64,000 bases of DNA from Prosapia bicincta (lineage: Eukaryota > Arthropoda > Insecta > Hemiptera > Cercopidae), in contig JBAIZL010000002.1 of NCBI GenBank assembly GCA_036971475.1, forward strand, positions 329,428,645 to 329,492,644, given 5' to 3'. The translations under genes were made by a program, and so were the position numbers. The notes beneath the pieces were generated by a model. It did not search any database and was not told where the DNA came from. It saw only the letters and a list, made by a program, of their open reading frames with translations. This document shows, piece by piece, positions 26,701 to 38,280 of the stretch (positions are counted from its first letter, which is position 1; the number at the start of each line of letters is the position of its first letter).

Positions 26701-28440
26701 TCGCAATTAATATTGAATGTTAGCTACGTGACAATAATGGCAAAGCTCAAAACTACATTAAAAACATTCTATCCTCGCAAAACATATACTTTCTGGTGCC
26801 AGAAGATACAAAAGAAGAACCGCCTTTCACTTTATGGTTACCTAGTTCTCTGAATCGCAAGTAATATTGAATGTTGGCTACGTGACAATAATGGCAAAGC
26901 TAAGAACTACATTAAAAACATTCTATCCTCGCAAAACATATACTTTCTGGTGCCAGAAGATACAAAAGAAGAACCGCCTTTCACTTTATGGTTACCTAGT
27001 TCTCTGAGTCGCAAGTAATATTGAATGTTAGCTACGCGACAATAATGGCAAAGCTAAGAACTACATTAAAAACATTCTATCCTCGCAAAACATATACTTT
27101 CTGGTGCCAGAAGATCCTGAATGTGAACCGCCTCTCATTTTATTGTTACCTAGTTCTCTGAATCGCAAGTAATATTGAATGTTAGCTACGTGACAATAAT
27201 GGCAAAGCTAAGAACTACATTAAAAACATTCTATCCTCGCAAAACATATACTTTCTGGTGCCAGAAGATCCTGAATGTGAACCGCCTCTCATTTTATTGT
27301 TACCTAGTTCTCTGAATCGCAAGTAATAGTGAATGTTAGCTACGCGACAATAATGGCAAAGCTAAGAACTACATTAAAAACATTCTATCCTCGCAAAACA
27401 TATACTTTCTGGTGCCAGAAGATCCTGAATGTGAACCGCCTTTCACTTTATTGTTACCTAGTTCTCTGAATCGCAAGTAATATTGAATGTTAGCTACGTG
27501 ACAATAATGGCAAAGCTCAGAACTACATTAAAAACATTCTATCCTCGCAAAACATATACTTTCTGGTGCCAGAAGATACAAAAGAAGAACCGCCTTTCAC
27601 TTTATGGTTACCTAGTTCTCTGAATCGCAAGTAATATTGAATGTTAGCTACGTGACAATAATGGCAAAGCTAAGAACTACATTAAAAACATTCTATCCTC
27701 GCAAAACATATACTTTCTGGTGCCAGAAGATCCTGAATGTGAACCGCCTCTCATTTTATTGTTACCTAGTTCTCTGAATCGCAAGTAATAGTGAATGTTA
27801 GCTACGTGACAATAATGGCAAACCTAAGAACTACATTAAAAACATTCTATCCTCGCAAGCATTTACTTTCTGATGTCAATAGGTACTACTGGCAAACAGG
27901 AGAACCATCTCTCATTTTATTGGTACTTGTAACGTCAATGACAGTCACACGAAAATAATTACGAGGGTCATCCAGAAACTAACCGCCATGCATGCTTTCC
28001 ATGAGAAGTAGTCGTAGTAGCGTCGGCTTGATGATATCGGTATGCCCAGTAGGTCAATAGGCTTTTAACTGTGCGAGGTGGAGCTTCATATTTTCACGCT
28101 TTGTCCAGTTATAACCTCAAAACATGAGTGCCGTGATATAAAAGCACTCAGCAGCAGAGACTCCACATGAGTTGTATACGGTGTATGCACCACATCATGA
28201 GTGAATGTGTAGTCCGTTAATTGGTGCGATTTTAGAAAAACATGGAAGAGCAAACATCGCGATAAAGGAAGTAGCGGAAAGCCTTCTCTTGTCAGTGATT
28301 AGCAATTGTACAAAATGAATCAAAAAGCGCGCTTCACAATCTCGGAACTTTCCGATCATTTTCTTCACATTTCTCCAAGACTTTTACAAGTGTTAGTGAC
28401 AGAAAACCTAGGCTACCATAAGTTTTATGCTCGTTTGGTA

Positions 28441-29763
28441 CCGTAAAATGGGGTGAATAGAAACAGTGGGGTGAATAGTAACAAAACTTCAAAATAGTTT
28501 TATGTCACATTTCAGGGGGTAAAAGTATTGGTAAAGGGGTAAATTGCAAGGTGATAACACTCTAAATTTGAAGGGAAAGATAGGTTTATGTGGTTGCCAG
28601 CATTGAGAGTAAGATTTATTGCAAGAATAACATGTTTTGTTTGTAGCAGATATTTCGTCATCTTCTAAACTTTACATGTAAGGATTATATCCTATCATGT
28701 TATGTTCTTGATTTGTACTATTTCTTTAGTGTTATATACCTATAAAAAGGATAACATACTTTAAGAATGTATAAATAACACACTTTTCTATTTTCAGTAT
28801 ATTATTTGAGGCTGTCACTTATTTAGGATCTGTGGGGTGATTAGAAACACAGTAGATAGCAATGGGAGTTCTAGTAAGTCTAAAAATAAAAAAAAAACAA
28901 GCAGGTTAAAAAACAAATATGGGAAAGTAAGAAAACATAAAAATGTTAATTCCTCATCATCTGAAGAAGTGTCAGAGTACTCTCTCCAAGATAGTGATGC
29001 AGAACTTATTCTATCTGACTCCGAAGAATCTGATATGGCAAACCCATACTGTCTCAAGAACTTGACAGTAACCTCCAGGTTGATGATTTTGCAATTGTGA
29101 AAGTATATGGGAAAACTAAAAATGTGTTTCGAATGTACATTAGCAAAATCTCTCACCTTGAAGACAATAGTTATGTTGGAATTATTACAAGAAATCAATT
29201 TCTAACAACGCATTTTTACCAACTGAAGAAGAGTTCTTTTTTCTGAAGGACGATGTAATGAAGAAACTCATGGCGCCAGTTGAAGCATCTGAGTCTTCCT
29301 CTCGTATGAAAACAAGCATTAGCTTCCTTGATGATCTCAGTAACTTTACCATCTATTAATTAAATTAACTTGACTAGCAATGATTCATTTTGTCATTTGT
29401 AATTTGATATTTGGTCATTTATAATTGATATTTACATTACATAATTTTTTTTATCAAAACAAGTGTTGTTTCTTTCTCCCCATGACAGTGTTGACTGTTT
29501 CTATAAGCCCCGCAGGTTCTGCAGGTGAAATATACTTGGAAAACAGTGTCTGTTTCTATTCACCCCACTCAATGGGGTGAACAGAAAGAGCATGTTTTAA
29601 TTTTTTTAAATTTTTCCTTGTACTTGAAATAAAACACAATTGTGTAGGTTTGTAAAGGACTGCAAGGCTAATAAACCAAGGTAGGTTTCAATTCCTTATA
29701 TCTTATACTCTACGATATTTATGTTCAAAGTTGAAAACTGTTTCTATTCACCCCATTTTACGG
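28441..29763 (+). mobile_element. Pogo/Tc1-like DNA transposon with 27-bp perfect terminal inverted repeats, nested in mariner
   Basis: The left end reads ccgtaaaatggggtgaatag and continues to about 27 bases identical to the reverse complement of the right end. TA flanks both sides. Removing the element restores the mariner reading ARLVP-KLLTSNHKK at ggTAcc, so the target-site duplication is TA. The gggtgaatag motif is repeated inside both ends. It carries only the 3' part of a transposase-like gene and is non-autonomous at 1323 bp. Confidence 0.85.
28837..29359 (+). pseudogene. C-terminal fragment of a pogo/jerky-like transposase
   Basis: The 5' part is a Ser/Lys/acid-rich stretch of 87 codons (28837-29097) with clusters such as SSSSEEVSEYSLQDSD. 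In another frame from about 29060 it reads VDDFAIVKVYGKTKNVFR then YVGI, and after a further shift FFFLKDDVMKKL and FLDDLSNFTIY followed by a stop at 29357-29359. An SH3-like tail of this kind (VDDFVVVK-Y, then LKDDV, then a short hydrophobic end) is common in insect pogo/jerky-like transposases. The catalytic domain is absent. The assignment rests on family memory and the TIR/TA context; frameshifts make it a relic. Confidence 0.55.
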
Positions 29764-30449
29764 TACCAAAACTGCTAACTAGCAACCACAAAAAAAAACA
29801 AATTCTGCCATTGACTTTGAAGGAGAATAATTTTTCAACAGGATTGTTACTGGATAGCCTATGTGAATCCTGAGTCAAAATAGCAGGCAATGCAATGGGG
29901 AGACGAGCCGCTTCCCCAAGCAACTAAAAGAAAGCCCGTCAAACTTTGCCAACAAAGTAAGTAATCGCTACAGATTTTTGAGATGCTAGGCGAATCTTAC
30001 TCGTTGATTTTATGAAACGTGGTAAGACCATCACTTCTGCAGTCTGTTGTAATTCTTTGAAGAGCGATTCAAAACAAGCCTCAGGGCCTTCTGGAATCTA
30101 ATAAGAACCGACTGAGGAAGAGCTTTAAACCGCTGTGATAGGTGAGCTACATTTACAGGCGGCAGATTTTTACGCAGAGGATATTTAAAAGACTGTTCCA
30201 AGGTATAAAAAGTGATTGGCGATTATGAAAATAGATATAAAACAATATAGTTTTAAGATGTACATAATAATACAATCTGTGTATCTTCCCTCGTTAATTT
30301 TTATTTTAAAACGAAGGACGCTTTCTGGGTGTCCCTGATACTTGTGTTTTCGACATATGGACAAAACTATAACCCAGAAGAAGAAACAAATGCAACACAC
30401 AAGATAATTTATTATAGAGTATCGACATTAACCAGATGATTTGAAACGT

Positions 30450-33400
30450 TTAATACCGTAAAACCATTTCGCTACAGACGAATCGCTGGTTATTTGAAGC
30501 TGGGGAAGGTGTATATACCGTAAAACCATTTCGCTACAGAAGATTCGCTGGTTATTTGAAGCTAGCGAAGGTGCATATACCGTAAAACCATTTCGCTACA
30601 GACGAATCGCTGGTTATTTGAAGCTGGGGAAGGTGCATATATTGTAAATCCATTTCGCTACAGATGATTCGCTGGTTATTTGAAGCTGGCGAAGGTGCAT
30701 ATATTGTAAATCCATTTCGCTACAGAAGATTCGCTGGTTATTTGAAGCTGGCGAAGGTGTACATACCGTAAAAACCATTTCGCTACAGAAGATTCGCTGG
30801 TTATTTGAAGCTGGCGAAGGTGCATATACCGTAAAACCATTTCGCTACAGAAGATTCGCTGGTTATTTGAGGCTGGCGAAGGTGCATATATTGTAAATCT
30901 ATTTCGCTAAAGATGATTCGCTGGTTATTTGAAGCTGGTGAAGGTGCATATATTGTAAATCCATTTCGCTACAGATGATTCGCTGGATATTTGAAGCTGG
31001 CGAAGGTGCATATATTGTAAATCCATTTCGCTACAGAAGATTCGCTGGTTATTTGAAGCTGGCGAAGGTGCATAATTGTAAAACCATTTTGCTACAGATG
31101 ATTCGCTGGTTATTTGAAACTGGCGAAGGTGCATATATTGTAAATCCATTTCGCTACAGATGATTCGCTGGTTATTTGAAGCTGGCGAAGGTGCATATAT
31201 TGTAAATCCATTTCGCTACAGAAGATTCGCTGGTTATTTGAAGCTGGCGAAGGTGCATAATTGTAAAACCATTTTGCTACAGATGATTCGCTGGTTATTT
31301 GAAACTGGCGAAGGTGCATATATTGTAAAACCATTTCGCTACAGAAGATTCGTTGGTTATTTGAAGCTGGCGAAGATGCATAATTGTAAAACCATTTTGC
31401 TACAGATGATTCACTGGTTATTTGAAGCTGGCGAAGGTACATATATTGCAAAACCGTTTCACTACAGAAGATTCGCTGGTTATTTGAAGCTGGCGACGGT
31501 GCATAGGCTATATTGTAAAACCATTTCGCTACAGAAGATTCGCTGGTTATTTGAAGATGGTGAAGGTGCATATACCGTAAAACCATTTCGCTACAGAAGA
31601 TTCACTGGTTATTTGAAGCTGGCGAAGGTGCATATACCGTAAAACCATTTCGCTACAGAAGATTCGCTGGTTATTTGAGGCTGGCGAAGGTGCATATATT
31701 GTAAATCCATTTCGCTAAAGATGATTCGCTGGTTATTTGAAGCTGGTGAAGGTGCATATATTGTAAATCCATTTCGCTACAGAAGATTCGATGGTTATTT
31801 GAAGCTGGCGAAGGTGCATAATTGTAAAACCATTTTGCTACAGATGATTCGCTGGTTATTTGAAACTGGCGAAGGTGCATATATTGTAAAACCATTTCGC
31901 TACAGAAGATTCGCTGGTTATTTGAAGCTGGCGAAGGTGCATAATTGTAAAACCATTTTGCTACAGATGATTCACTGGTTATTTGAAGCTGGCGAAGGTA
32001 CATATATTGCAAAACCGTTTCACTACAGAAGATTCGCTGGTTATTTGAAGCTGGCGACGGTGCATAGGCTATATTGTAAAACCATTTCGCTACAGAAGAT
32101 TCGCTGGTTATTTGAAGATGGTGAAGGTGCATATACCGTAAAACCATTTCGCTACAGAAGATTCACTGGTTATTTGAAGCTGGCGAAGGTGCATATACCG
32201 TAAAACCATTTCGCTACAGAAGATTCGCTGGTTATTTGAGGCTAGCGAAGGTGCATATATTGTAAATCCATTTCGCTAAAGATGATTCGCTGGTTATTTG
32301 AAGCTGGTGAAGGTGCATATATTGTAAATCCATTTCGCTACAGAAGATTCGCTGGTTATTTGAAGCTGGCGAAGGTGCATATACCGTAAAACCATTTCGC
32401 TACAGAAGATTCGCTGGTTATTTGAGGCTGGCGAAGGTGCATATATTGTAAATCTATTTCGCTAAAGATGATTCGCTGGTTATTTGAAGCTGGTGAAGGT
32501 GCATATATTGTAAATCCATTTCGCTACAGATGATTCGCTGGATATTTGAAGCTGGCGAAGGTGCATATATTGTAAATCCATTTCGCTACAGAAGATTCGC
32601 TGGTTATTTGAAGCTGGCGAAGCTGCATAATTGTAAAACCATTTTGCTACAGATGATTCGCTGGTTATTTGAAACTGGCGAAGGTGCATATATTGTAAAT
32701 CCATTTCGCTACAGATGATTCGCTGGTTATTTGAAGCTGGCGAAGGTGCATATATTGTAAATCCATTTCGCTACAGAAGATTCGCTGGTTATTTGAAGCT
32801 GGCGAAGGTGCATAATTGTAAAACCATTTTGCTACAGATGATTCGCTGGTTATTTGAAACTGGCGAAGGTGCATATATTGTAAAACCATTTCGCTACAGA
32901 AGATTCGTTGGTTATTTGAAGCTGGCGAAGGTGCATAATTGTAAAACCATTTTGCTACAGATGATTCACTGGTTATTTGAAGCTGGCGAAGGTACATATA
33001 TTGCAAAACCGTTTCACTACAGAAGATTCGCTGGTTATTTGAAGCTGGCGACGGTGCATAGGCTATATTGTAAAACCATTTCGCTACAGAAGATTCGCTG
33101 GTTATTTGAAGATGGTGAAGGTGCATATACCGTAAAACCATTTCGCTACAGAAGATTCACTGGTTATTTGAAGCTGGCGAAGGTGCATATACCGTAAAAC
33201 CATTTCGCTACAGAAGATTCGCTGGTTATTTGAGGCTGGCGAAGGTGCATATATTGTAAATCCATTTCGCTAAAGATGATTCGCTGGTTATTTGAAGCTG
33301 GTGAAGGTGCATATATTGTAAATCCATTTCGCTACAGAAGATTCGATGGTTATTTGAAGCTGGCGAAGGTGCATAATTGTAAAACCATTTTGCTACAGAT

Positions 33401-36045
33401 GATTCGCTGGTTATTTGAAACTGGCGAAGGTGCATATATTGTAAAACCATTTCGCTACAGAAGATTCGCTGGTTATTTGAAGCTGGCGAAGGTGCATAAT
33501 TGTAAAACCATTTTGCTACAGATGATTCACTGGTTATTTGAAGCTGGCGAAGGTACATATATTGCAAAACCGTTTCACTACAGAAGATTCGCTGGTTATT
33601 TGAAGCTGGCGACGGTGCATAGGCTATATTGTAAAACCATTTCGCTACAGAAGATTCGCTGGTTATTTGAAGATGGTGAAGGTGCATATACCGTAAAACC
33701 ATTTCGCTACAGAAGATTCACTGGTTATTTGAAGCTGGCGAAGGTGCATATACCGTAAAACCATTTCGCTACAGAAGATTCGCTGGTTATTTGAGGCTAG
33801 CGAAGGTGCATATATTGTAAATCCATTTCGCTAAAGATGATTCGCTGGTTATTTGAAGCTGGTGAAGGTGCATATATTGTAAATCCATTTCGCTACAGAA
33901 GATTCGCTGGTTATTTGAAGCTGGCGAAGGTGCATAATTGTAAAACCATTTTGCTACAGATGATTCGCTGGTTATTTGAAACTGGCGAAGGTGCATATAT
34001 TGTAAAACCATTTCGCTACAGAAGATTCGCTGGTTATTTGAAGCTGGCGAAGGTGCATAATTGTAAAACCATTTTGCTACAGATGATTCACTGGTTATTT
34101 GAAGCTGGCGAAGGTACATATATTGCAAAACCGTTTCACTACAGAAGATTCGCTGGTTATTTGAAGCTGGCGACGGTGCATAGGCTATATTGTAAAACCA
34201 TTTCGCTACAGAAGATTCGCTGGTTATTTGAAGATGGTGAAGGTGCATATACCGTAAAACCATTTCGCTACAGAAGATTCACTGGTTATTTGAAGCTGGC
34301 GAAGGTGTATGTATTTTAAAACCATTTCGCTACAGAAGATTCACTGGTTATTTGAAGCTGGCGAAGGTGCATATACCGTAAAACCATTTCGCTACAGAAG
34401 ATTCGCTGGTTATTTGAGGCTGGCGAAGGTGCATATATTGTAAATCCATTTCGCTAAAGATGATTCGCTGGTTATTTGAAGCTGGTGAAGGTGCATATAT
34501 TGTAAATCCATTTCGCTACAGAAGATTCACTGGTTATTTGAAGCTGGCGAAGGTGTATATATTGTAAATCCATTTCGCTAAAGAAGATTCGCTGGTTATT
34601 TGAAGCTGGCGACGGTGCATAGGCTATATTGTAAAACCATTTCGCTACAGAAGATTCGCTGGTTATTTGAAGATGGTGAAGGTGCATATACCGTAAAACC
34701 ATTTCGCTACAGAAGATTCACTGGTTATTTGAAGCTGGCGAAGGTGTATGTATTTTAAAACCGTTTCACTACAGAAGATTCGCTGGTTATTTGAAGCTGG
34801 CGACGGTGCATAGGCTATATTGTAAAACCATTTCGCTACAGAAGATTCGCTGGTTATTTGAAGATGGTGAAGGTGCATATACCGTAAAACCATTTCGCTA
34901 CAGAAGATTCACTGGTTATTTGAAGCTGGCGAAGGTGTATGTATTTTAAAACCATTTCGCTACAGAAGATTCACTGGTTATTTGAAGCTGGCGAAGGTGC
35001 ATATACCGTAAAACCATTTCGCTACAGAAGATTCGCTGGTTATTTGAGGCTGGCGAAGGTGCATATATTGTAAATCCATTTCGCTAAAGATGATTCGCTG
35101 GTTATTTGAAGCTGGTGAAGGTGCATATATTGTAAATCCATTTCGCTACAGAAGATTCACTGGTTATTTGAAGCTGGCGAAGGTGTATATATTGTAAATC
35201 CATTTCGCTACAGAAGATTCACTGGTTATTTGAAGCTGGCGAAGGTGCATATACCGTAAAACCATTTCGCTACAGAAGATTCGCTGGTTATTTGAGGCTG
35301 GCGAAGGTGCATATATTGTAAATCCATTTCGCTAAAGATGATTCGCTGGTTATTTGAAGCTGGTGAAGGTGCATATATTGTAAATCCATTTCGCTACAGA
35401 AGATTCACTGGTTATTTGAAGCTGGCGAAGGTGTATATATTGTAAATCCATTTCGCTAAAGAAGATTCGCTGGTTATTTGAAGCTGGCGAAGGTGCATAA
35501 TTGTAAAACCATTTTGCTACAGATGATTCACTGGTTATTTGAAGCTGGCGAAGGTACATATATTGCAAAACCGTTTCACTACAGAAGATTCGCTGGTTAT
35601 TTGAAGCTGGCGACGGTGCATAGGCTATATTGTAAAACCATTTCGCTACAGAAGATTCGCTGGTTATTTGAAGATGGTGAAGGTGCATATACCGTAAAAC
35701 CATTTCGCTACAGAAGATTCACTGGTTATTTGAAGCTGGCGAAGGTGTATGTATTTTAAAACCATTTCGCTACAGAAGATTCACTGGTTATTTGAAGCTG
35801 GCGAAGGTGCATATACCGTAAAACCATTTCGCTACAGAAGATTCGCTGGTTATTTGAGGCTGGCGAAGGTGCATATATTGTAAATCCATTTCGCTAAAGA
35901 TGATTCGCTGGTTATTTGAAGCTGGTGAAGGTGCATATATTGTAAATCCATTTCGCTACAGAAGATTCACTGGTTATTTGAAGCTGGCGAAGGTGTATAT
36001 ATTTTAAAACCATTTCGCTACAGAAGATTCACTGGGTATTTGAAA
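30450..36045 (+). repeat. Satellite array of 62-bp monomers (about 90 copies) with higher-order repeats
   Basis: The ccatttcgctacag landmark recurs every 62 bases (30464, 30526, 30588 and onward). Length variants of 61 bp (cataattgtaaaacc) and 67 bp (cataggctatattg) make a 9-monomer block of 561 bp, seen at 31110, 31671, 32665, 33226 and 33787. A larger block repeats at 1555 bp (30925 and 32480; 31110 and 32665). Because 62 is not a multiple of 3 and the unit is poor in stop codons, open frames of up to 160 codons occur on both strands. They are not genes. Confidence 0.97.
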
Positions 36046-36050
36046 TTTAT

Positions 36051-36739
36051 AGAAGGCAAAGACACAGTAGATTCAATTCATTACAGAAGATTTCAGGACA
36101 ATTTTTAAAGTTGACAGAGGCACAGTACATTCTTTTCATAATAAGCGGCAAATAGCCTGTCTGCGACTCCCGAAGAAACAATGGGCTTGCATACACAATG
36201 AACATACCTTATAAAAGGATTCGAGAAATTGTATTCCCTCGCTACGACATACGCTGCGCTGATTATCTCGCTTGTAATCACATTAGGGAGAGTATTAATG
36301 TTTGCAATTGTTTTATTATAATTTATCAACCTTATTACATAACTATCTAAATTATATCTTGAAGTAGCAAAATATATTAACGACATATTGTCAATTTTTA
36401 AAAACATAGATAGCAATGGAATTGTCGTTTCGTCTGCCCTTTGATATCAACTGACGAGAATTTACTGCGATTTAACATATATAACGAACAAGCAGTGCAG
36501 TATACATATACCATTTAGAGGTAATTTGAAGTAGCCTCGTTCAGATTTATCTCGCCATGATGAGTAGTTCTTGCATAACTAACATTTTAATTAGAAGGTA
36601 CTGTAAGTTCGCCAAATCTGATGAAGAAGATAAAAGAATATATATGTAAACCCTTCTACAACAAAGAATTTAAATGCCCTTACTTAAAAGAACAAAGACA
36701 GCAAACCCTATATTGATATCGAAAACAGAAAGAAGTTTA
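36051..36739. other. unc-13: Intron sequence between satellites
   Basis: AT-rich unique sequence. The first 60 bases still resemble a decayed 62-bp monomer (attcactgggtatttgaa). A minus-strand open frame at 36105-36416 has no recognisable family features and no codon signature distinct from its surroundings. Confidence 0.45.
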
Positions 36740-36744
36740 CGAAA

Positions 36745-38215
36745 CCGTACAGTTGCCAATGGAAGTACTAAGGACGGAATGAAACGTTATTGGTAACGAA
36801 AGAAAAAGGAAGCTTATGTAAATCGTGCAGTTGCCAATGGAATGCTAAGGGCGGAAAGAAAGTCTTCTATTGATAACAAAAGGAGAGGGAAGCTTATGTA
36901 AACCGTACAGTGACCAATGGATTGCTAAGGGCGGGGAGAAAAATTTCTATTGATAACGATAGAAGAGGAAAGCTTAAGTAAACTGTACGGTTGCCAATGG
37001 ATGCTAATGGCGGAAAGAAAGTCCTAAAAATTTACGAAAGACGTAGGAAGCTTTTGTAAACTGAACAGTTGCCAATGGAAATGCTAAGGGCGGTGTAAAC
37101 CGTACAGTTGCCTATGGAAATGTTAAGGGCGATGTAAGCCGTACAGTCGCCAACGGTAATACTACGGGCGAAAATAACGTTATCTATTGATAACGAAAGA
37201 AGAGGGAAACTTACGTAAACCGTACAGTTGCAAATGGAATGCTAAGGGCGGAGAAAAGTCTTCTATTGGTAATAAAAGGAGAGGGAAGCTTACGTAAAAA
37301 GTACAGTTACCAATGGAATGCTCAGGGCGGAAAGAAAGTCTTCTATTGATAACAAAAGGAGAGGGAAGCTTATGTAAACCGTACAGTGACCAATGGATTG
37401 CTAAGGGCGGGGAGAAAAATTTCTATTGATAACGATAGAAGAGGAAAGCTTAAGTAAACTGTACGGTTGCCAATGGATGCTAATGGCGGAAAGAAAGTCC
37501 TAAAAATTTACGAAAGACGTAGGAAGCTTTTGTAAACTGAACAGTTGCCAATGGAAATGCTAAGGGCGGTGTAAACCGTACAGTTGCCTATGGAAATGTT
37601 AAGGGCGATGTAAGCCGTACAGTCGCCAACGGTAATACTACGGGCGAAAATAACGTTATCTATTGATAACGAAAGAAGAGGGAAACTTACGTAAACCGTA
37701 CAGTTGCAAATGGAATGCTAAGGGCGGAGAAAAGTCTTCTATTGGTAATAAAAGGAGAGGGAAGCTTACGTAAAAAGTACAGTTACCAATGGAATGCTCA
37801 GGGCGGAAAGAAAGTCTTCTATTGATAACAAAAGGAGAGGGAAGCTTATGTAAACCGTACAGTGACCAATGGATTGCTAAGGGCGGGGAGAAAAATTTCT
37901 ATTGATAACGATAGAAGAGGAAAGCTTAAGTAAACTGTACGGTTGCCAATGGATGCTAATGGCGGAAAGAAAGTCCTAAAACTTTACGAAAGACGTAGGA
38001 AGCTTTTGTAAACTGAACAGTTGCCAATGGAAATGCTAAGGGCGGTGTAAACCGTACAGTTGCCTATGGAAATGTTAAGGGCGATGTAAGCCATACAGTC
38101 GCCAACGGTAATACTACGGGCGAAAATAAAGTTTTCTATTGATAACGAAAGAAGAGGGAAGCTTACGTAAACCGTACAGTTGCAAATGGAACTACTGAGG
38201 GAGGAGTAAAAGTCC
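36745..38215 (+). repeat. Tandem array with 476-bp higher-order period built from about 80-bp subunits
   Basis: Each subunit has the pattern gaagctta-gtaaaccgtaca, gttgccaatgg, gctaagggcgg, then ttctattgataac and a purine-rich spacer. The aaccgtacagtgaccaatgg marker lies at 36901, 37377 and 37853, exactly 476 bases apart, giving about three higher-order copies that are nearly identical except at the edges. It stops at about 38215, where a Penelope-like fragment begins. Confidence 0.95.
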
Positions 38216-38280
38216 TTTATTGATAATGAAGGACGAACAAATATACCTTAATGTACCGATGAAATACCAAGGACGGAATA

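Larger units (their letters stand above)
8167..27930 (+). repeat. Large satellite array of 154-bp monomers (about 128 copies)
   Basis: The landmark cctcgcaaaacatatact recurs every 154 bases. From 8451 to 27851 is 19,400 bases, which equals 126 x 154 minus 4. The difference is explained by a 7-bp deletion near 17476 and a 3-bp insertion near 18461. Two monomer types alternate: one with gatacaaaagaagaaccg followed by tttatggttacc, the other with gatcctgaatgtgaaccg followed by tttattgttacc. Mosaics of the two are present. Further variable sites are ctgaatcgc/ctgagtcgc and tacgtgac/tacgcgac. The first two and the last monomers are much more diverged, as expected at array edges. The unit length is close to nucleosomal DNA. 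No gene lies inside; short open frames such as plus 14566-14781 are accidental. Confidence 0.97.
28312..30225 (+). pseudogene. Mariner transposase pseudogene (split)
   Basis: A mariner transposase joins a paired helix-turn-helix DNA-binding region to a DDE/D catalytic domain that cuts and pastes the element. The first part, 28312-28440, reads RFTISELSDHF then LGYHKFYARLVP, which is the end of the DNA-binding region. The reading resumes after the inserted element at 29764 with KLLTSNHKK. It continues in shifted frames with WIAYVNPESK, then LLVDFMKRGKTITSA (about 30000-30045), and near the end HLQAADFYAEDI (about 30145-30185). These are family landmarks in the right order. Several stops and frameshifts, plus the insertion, make it inactive. 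The D before WIAYV is not seen. Confidence 0.8.
27962..30338 (+). mobile_element. Dead mariner-family DNA transposon, interrupted by another element
   Basis: The left end, cgagggtcatccagaaacta after a TA, is a mariner-type terminal repeat. A degenerate counterpart (ctttctgggtgtccctga, then TA) ends near 30338. The interior holds two separated parts of a mariner transposase. A 1323-bp pogo-like element sits inside at 28441-29763. Without it the mariner is about 1.05 kb, shorter than the usual 1.3 kb, so internal deletions are likely. It inserted at the right edge of the 154-bp satellite, and the 62-bp satellite begins about 110 bases beyond its right end. Confidence 0.8.

Noticed and set aside
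8167..27930. Regular repeats resembling a CRISPR array or an rRNA spacer array
   Set aside because: The units are contiguous 154-bp monomers with no distinct unique spacers, no cas genes and a eukaryotic context; no rRNA sequence was seen.
28201..28440. Possible host exon with RFTISELSDHF
   Set aside because: It is the DNA-binding part of a mariner transposase next to a mariner terminal repeat, not a host gene.
30925..35759. Many 62-160-codon open frames on both strands with repeats such as EAGEGAYIV and PASNNQRIFCSE
   Set aside because: They fall exactly on the 62-bp satellite, occur on both strands and repeat with the higher-order period. This is a property of the repeat, not a gene family.
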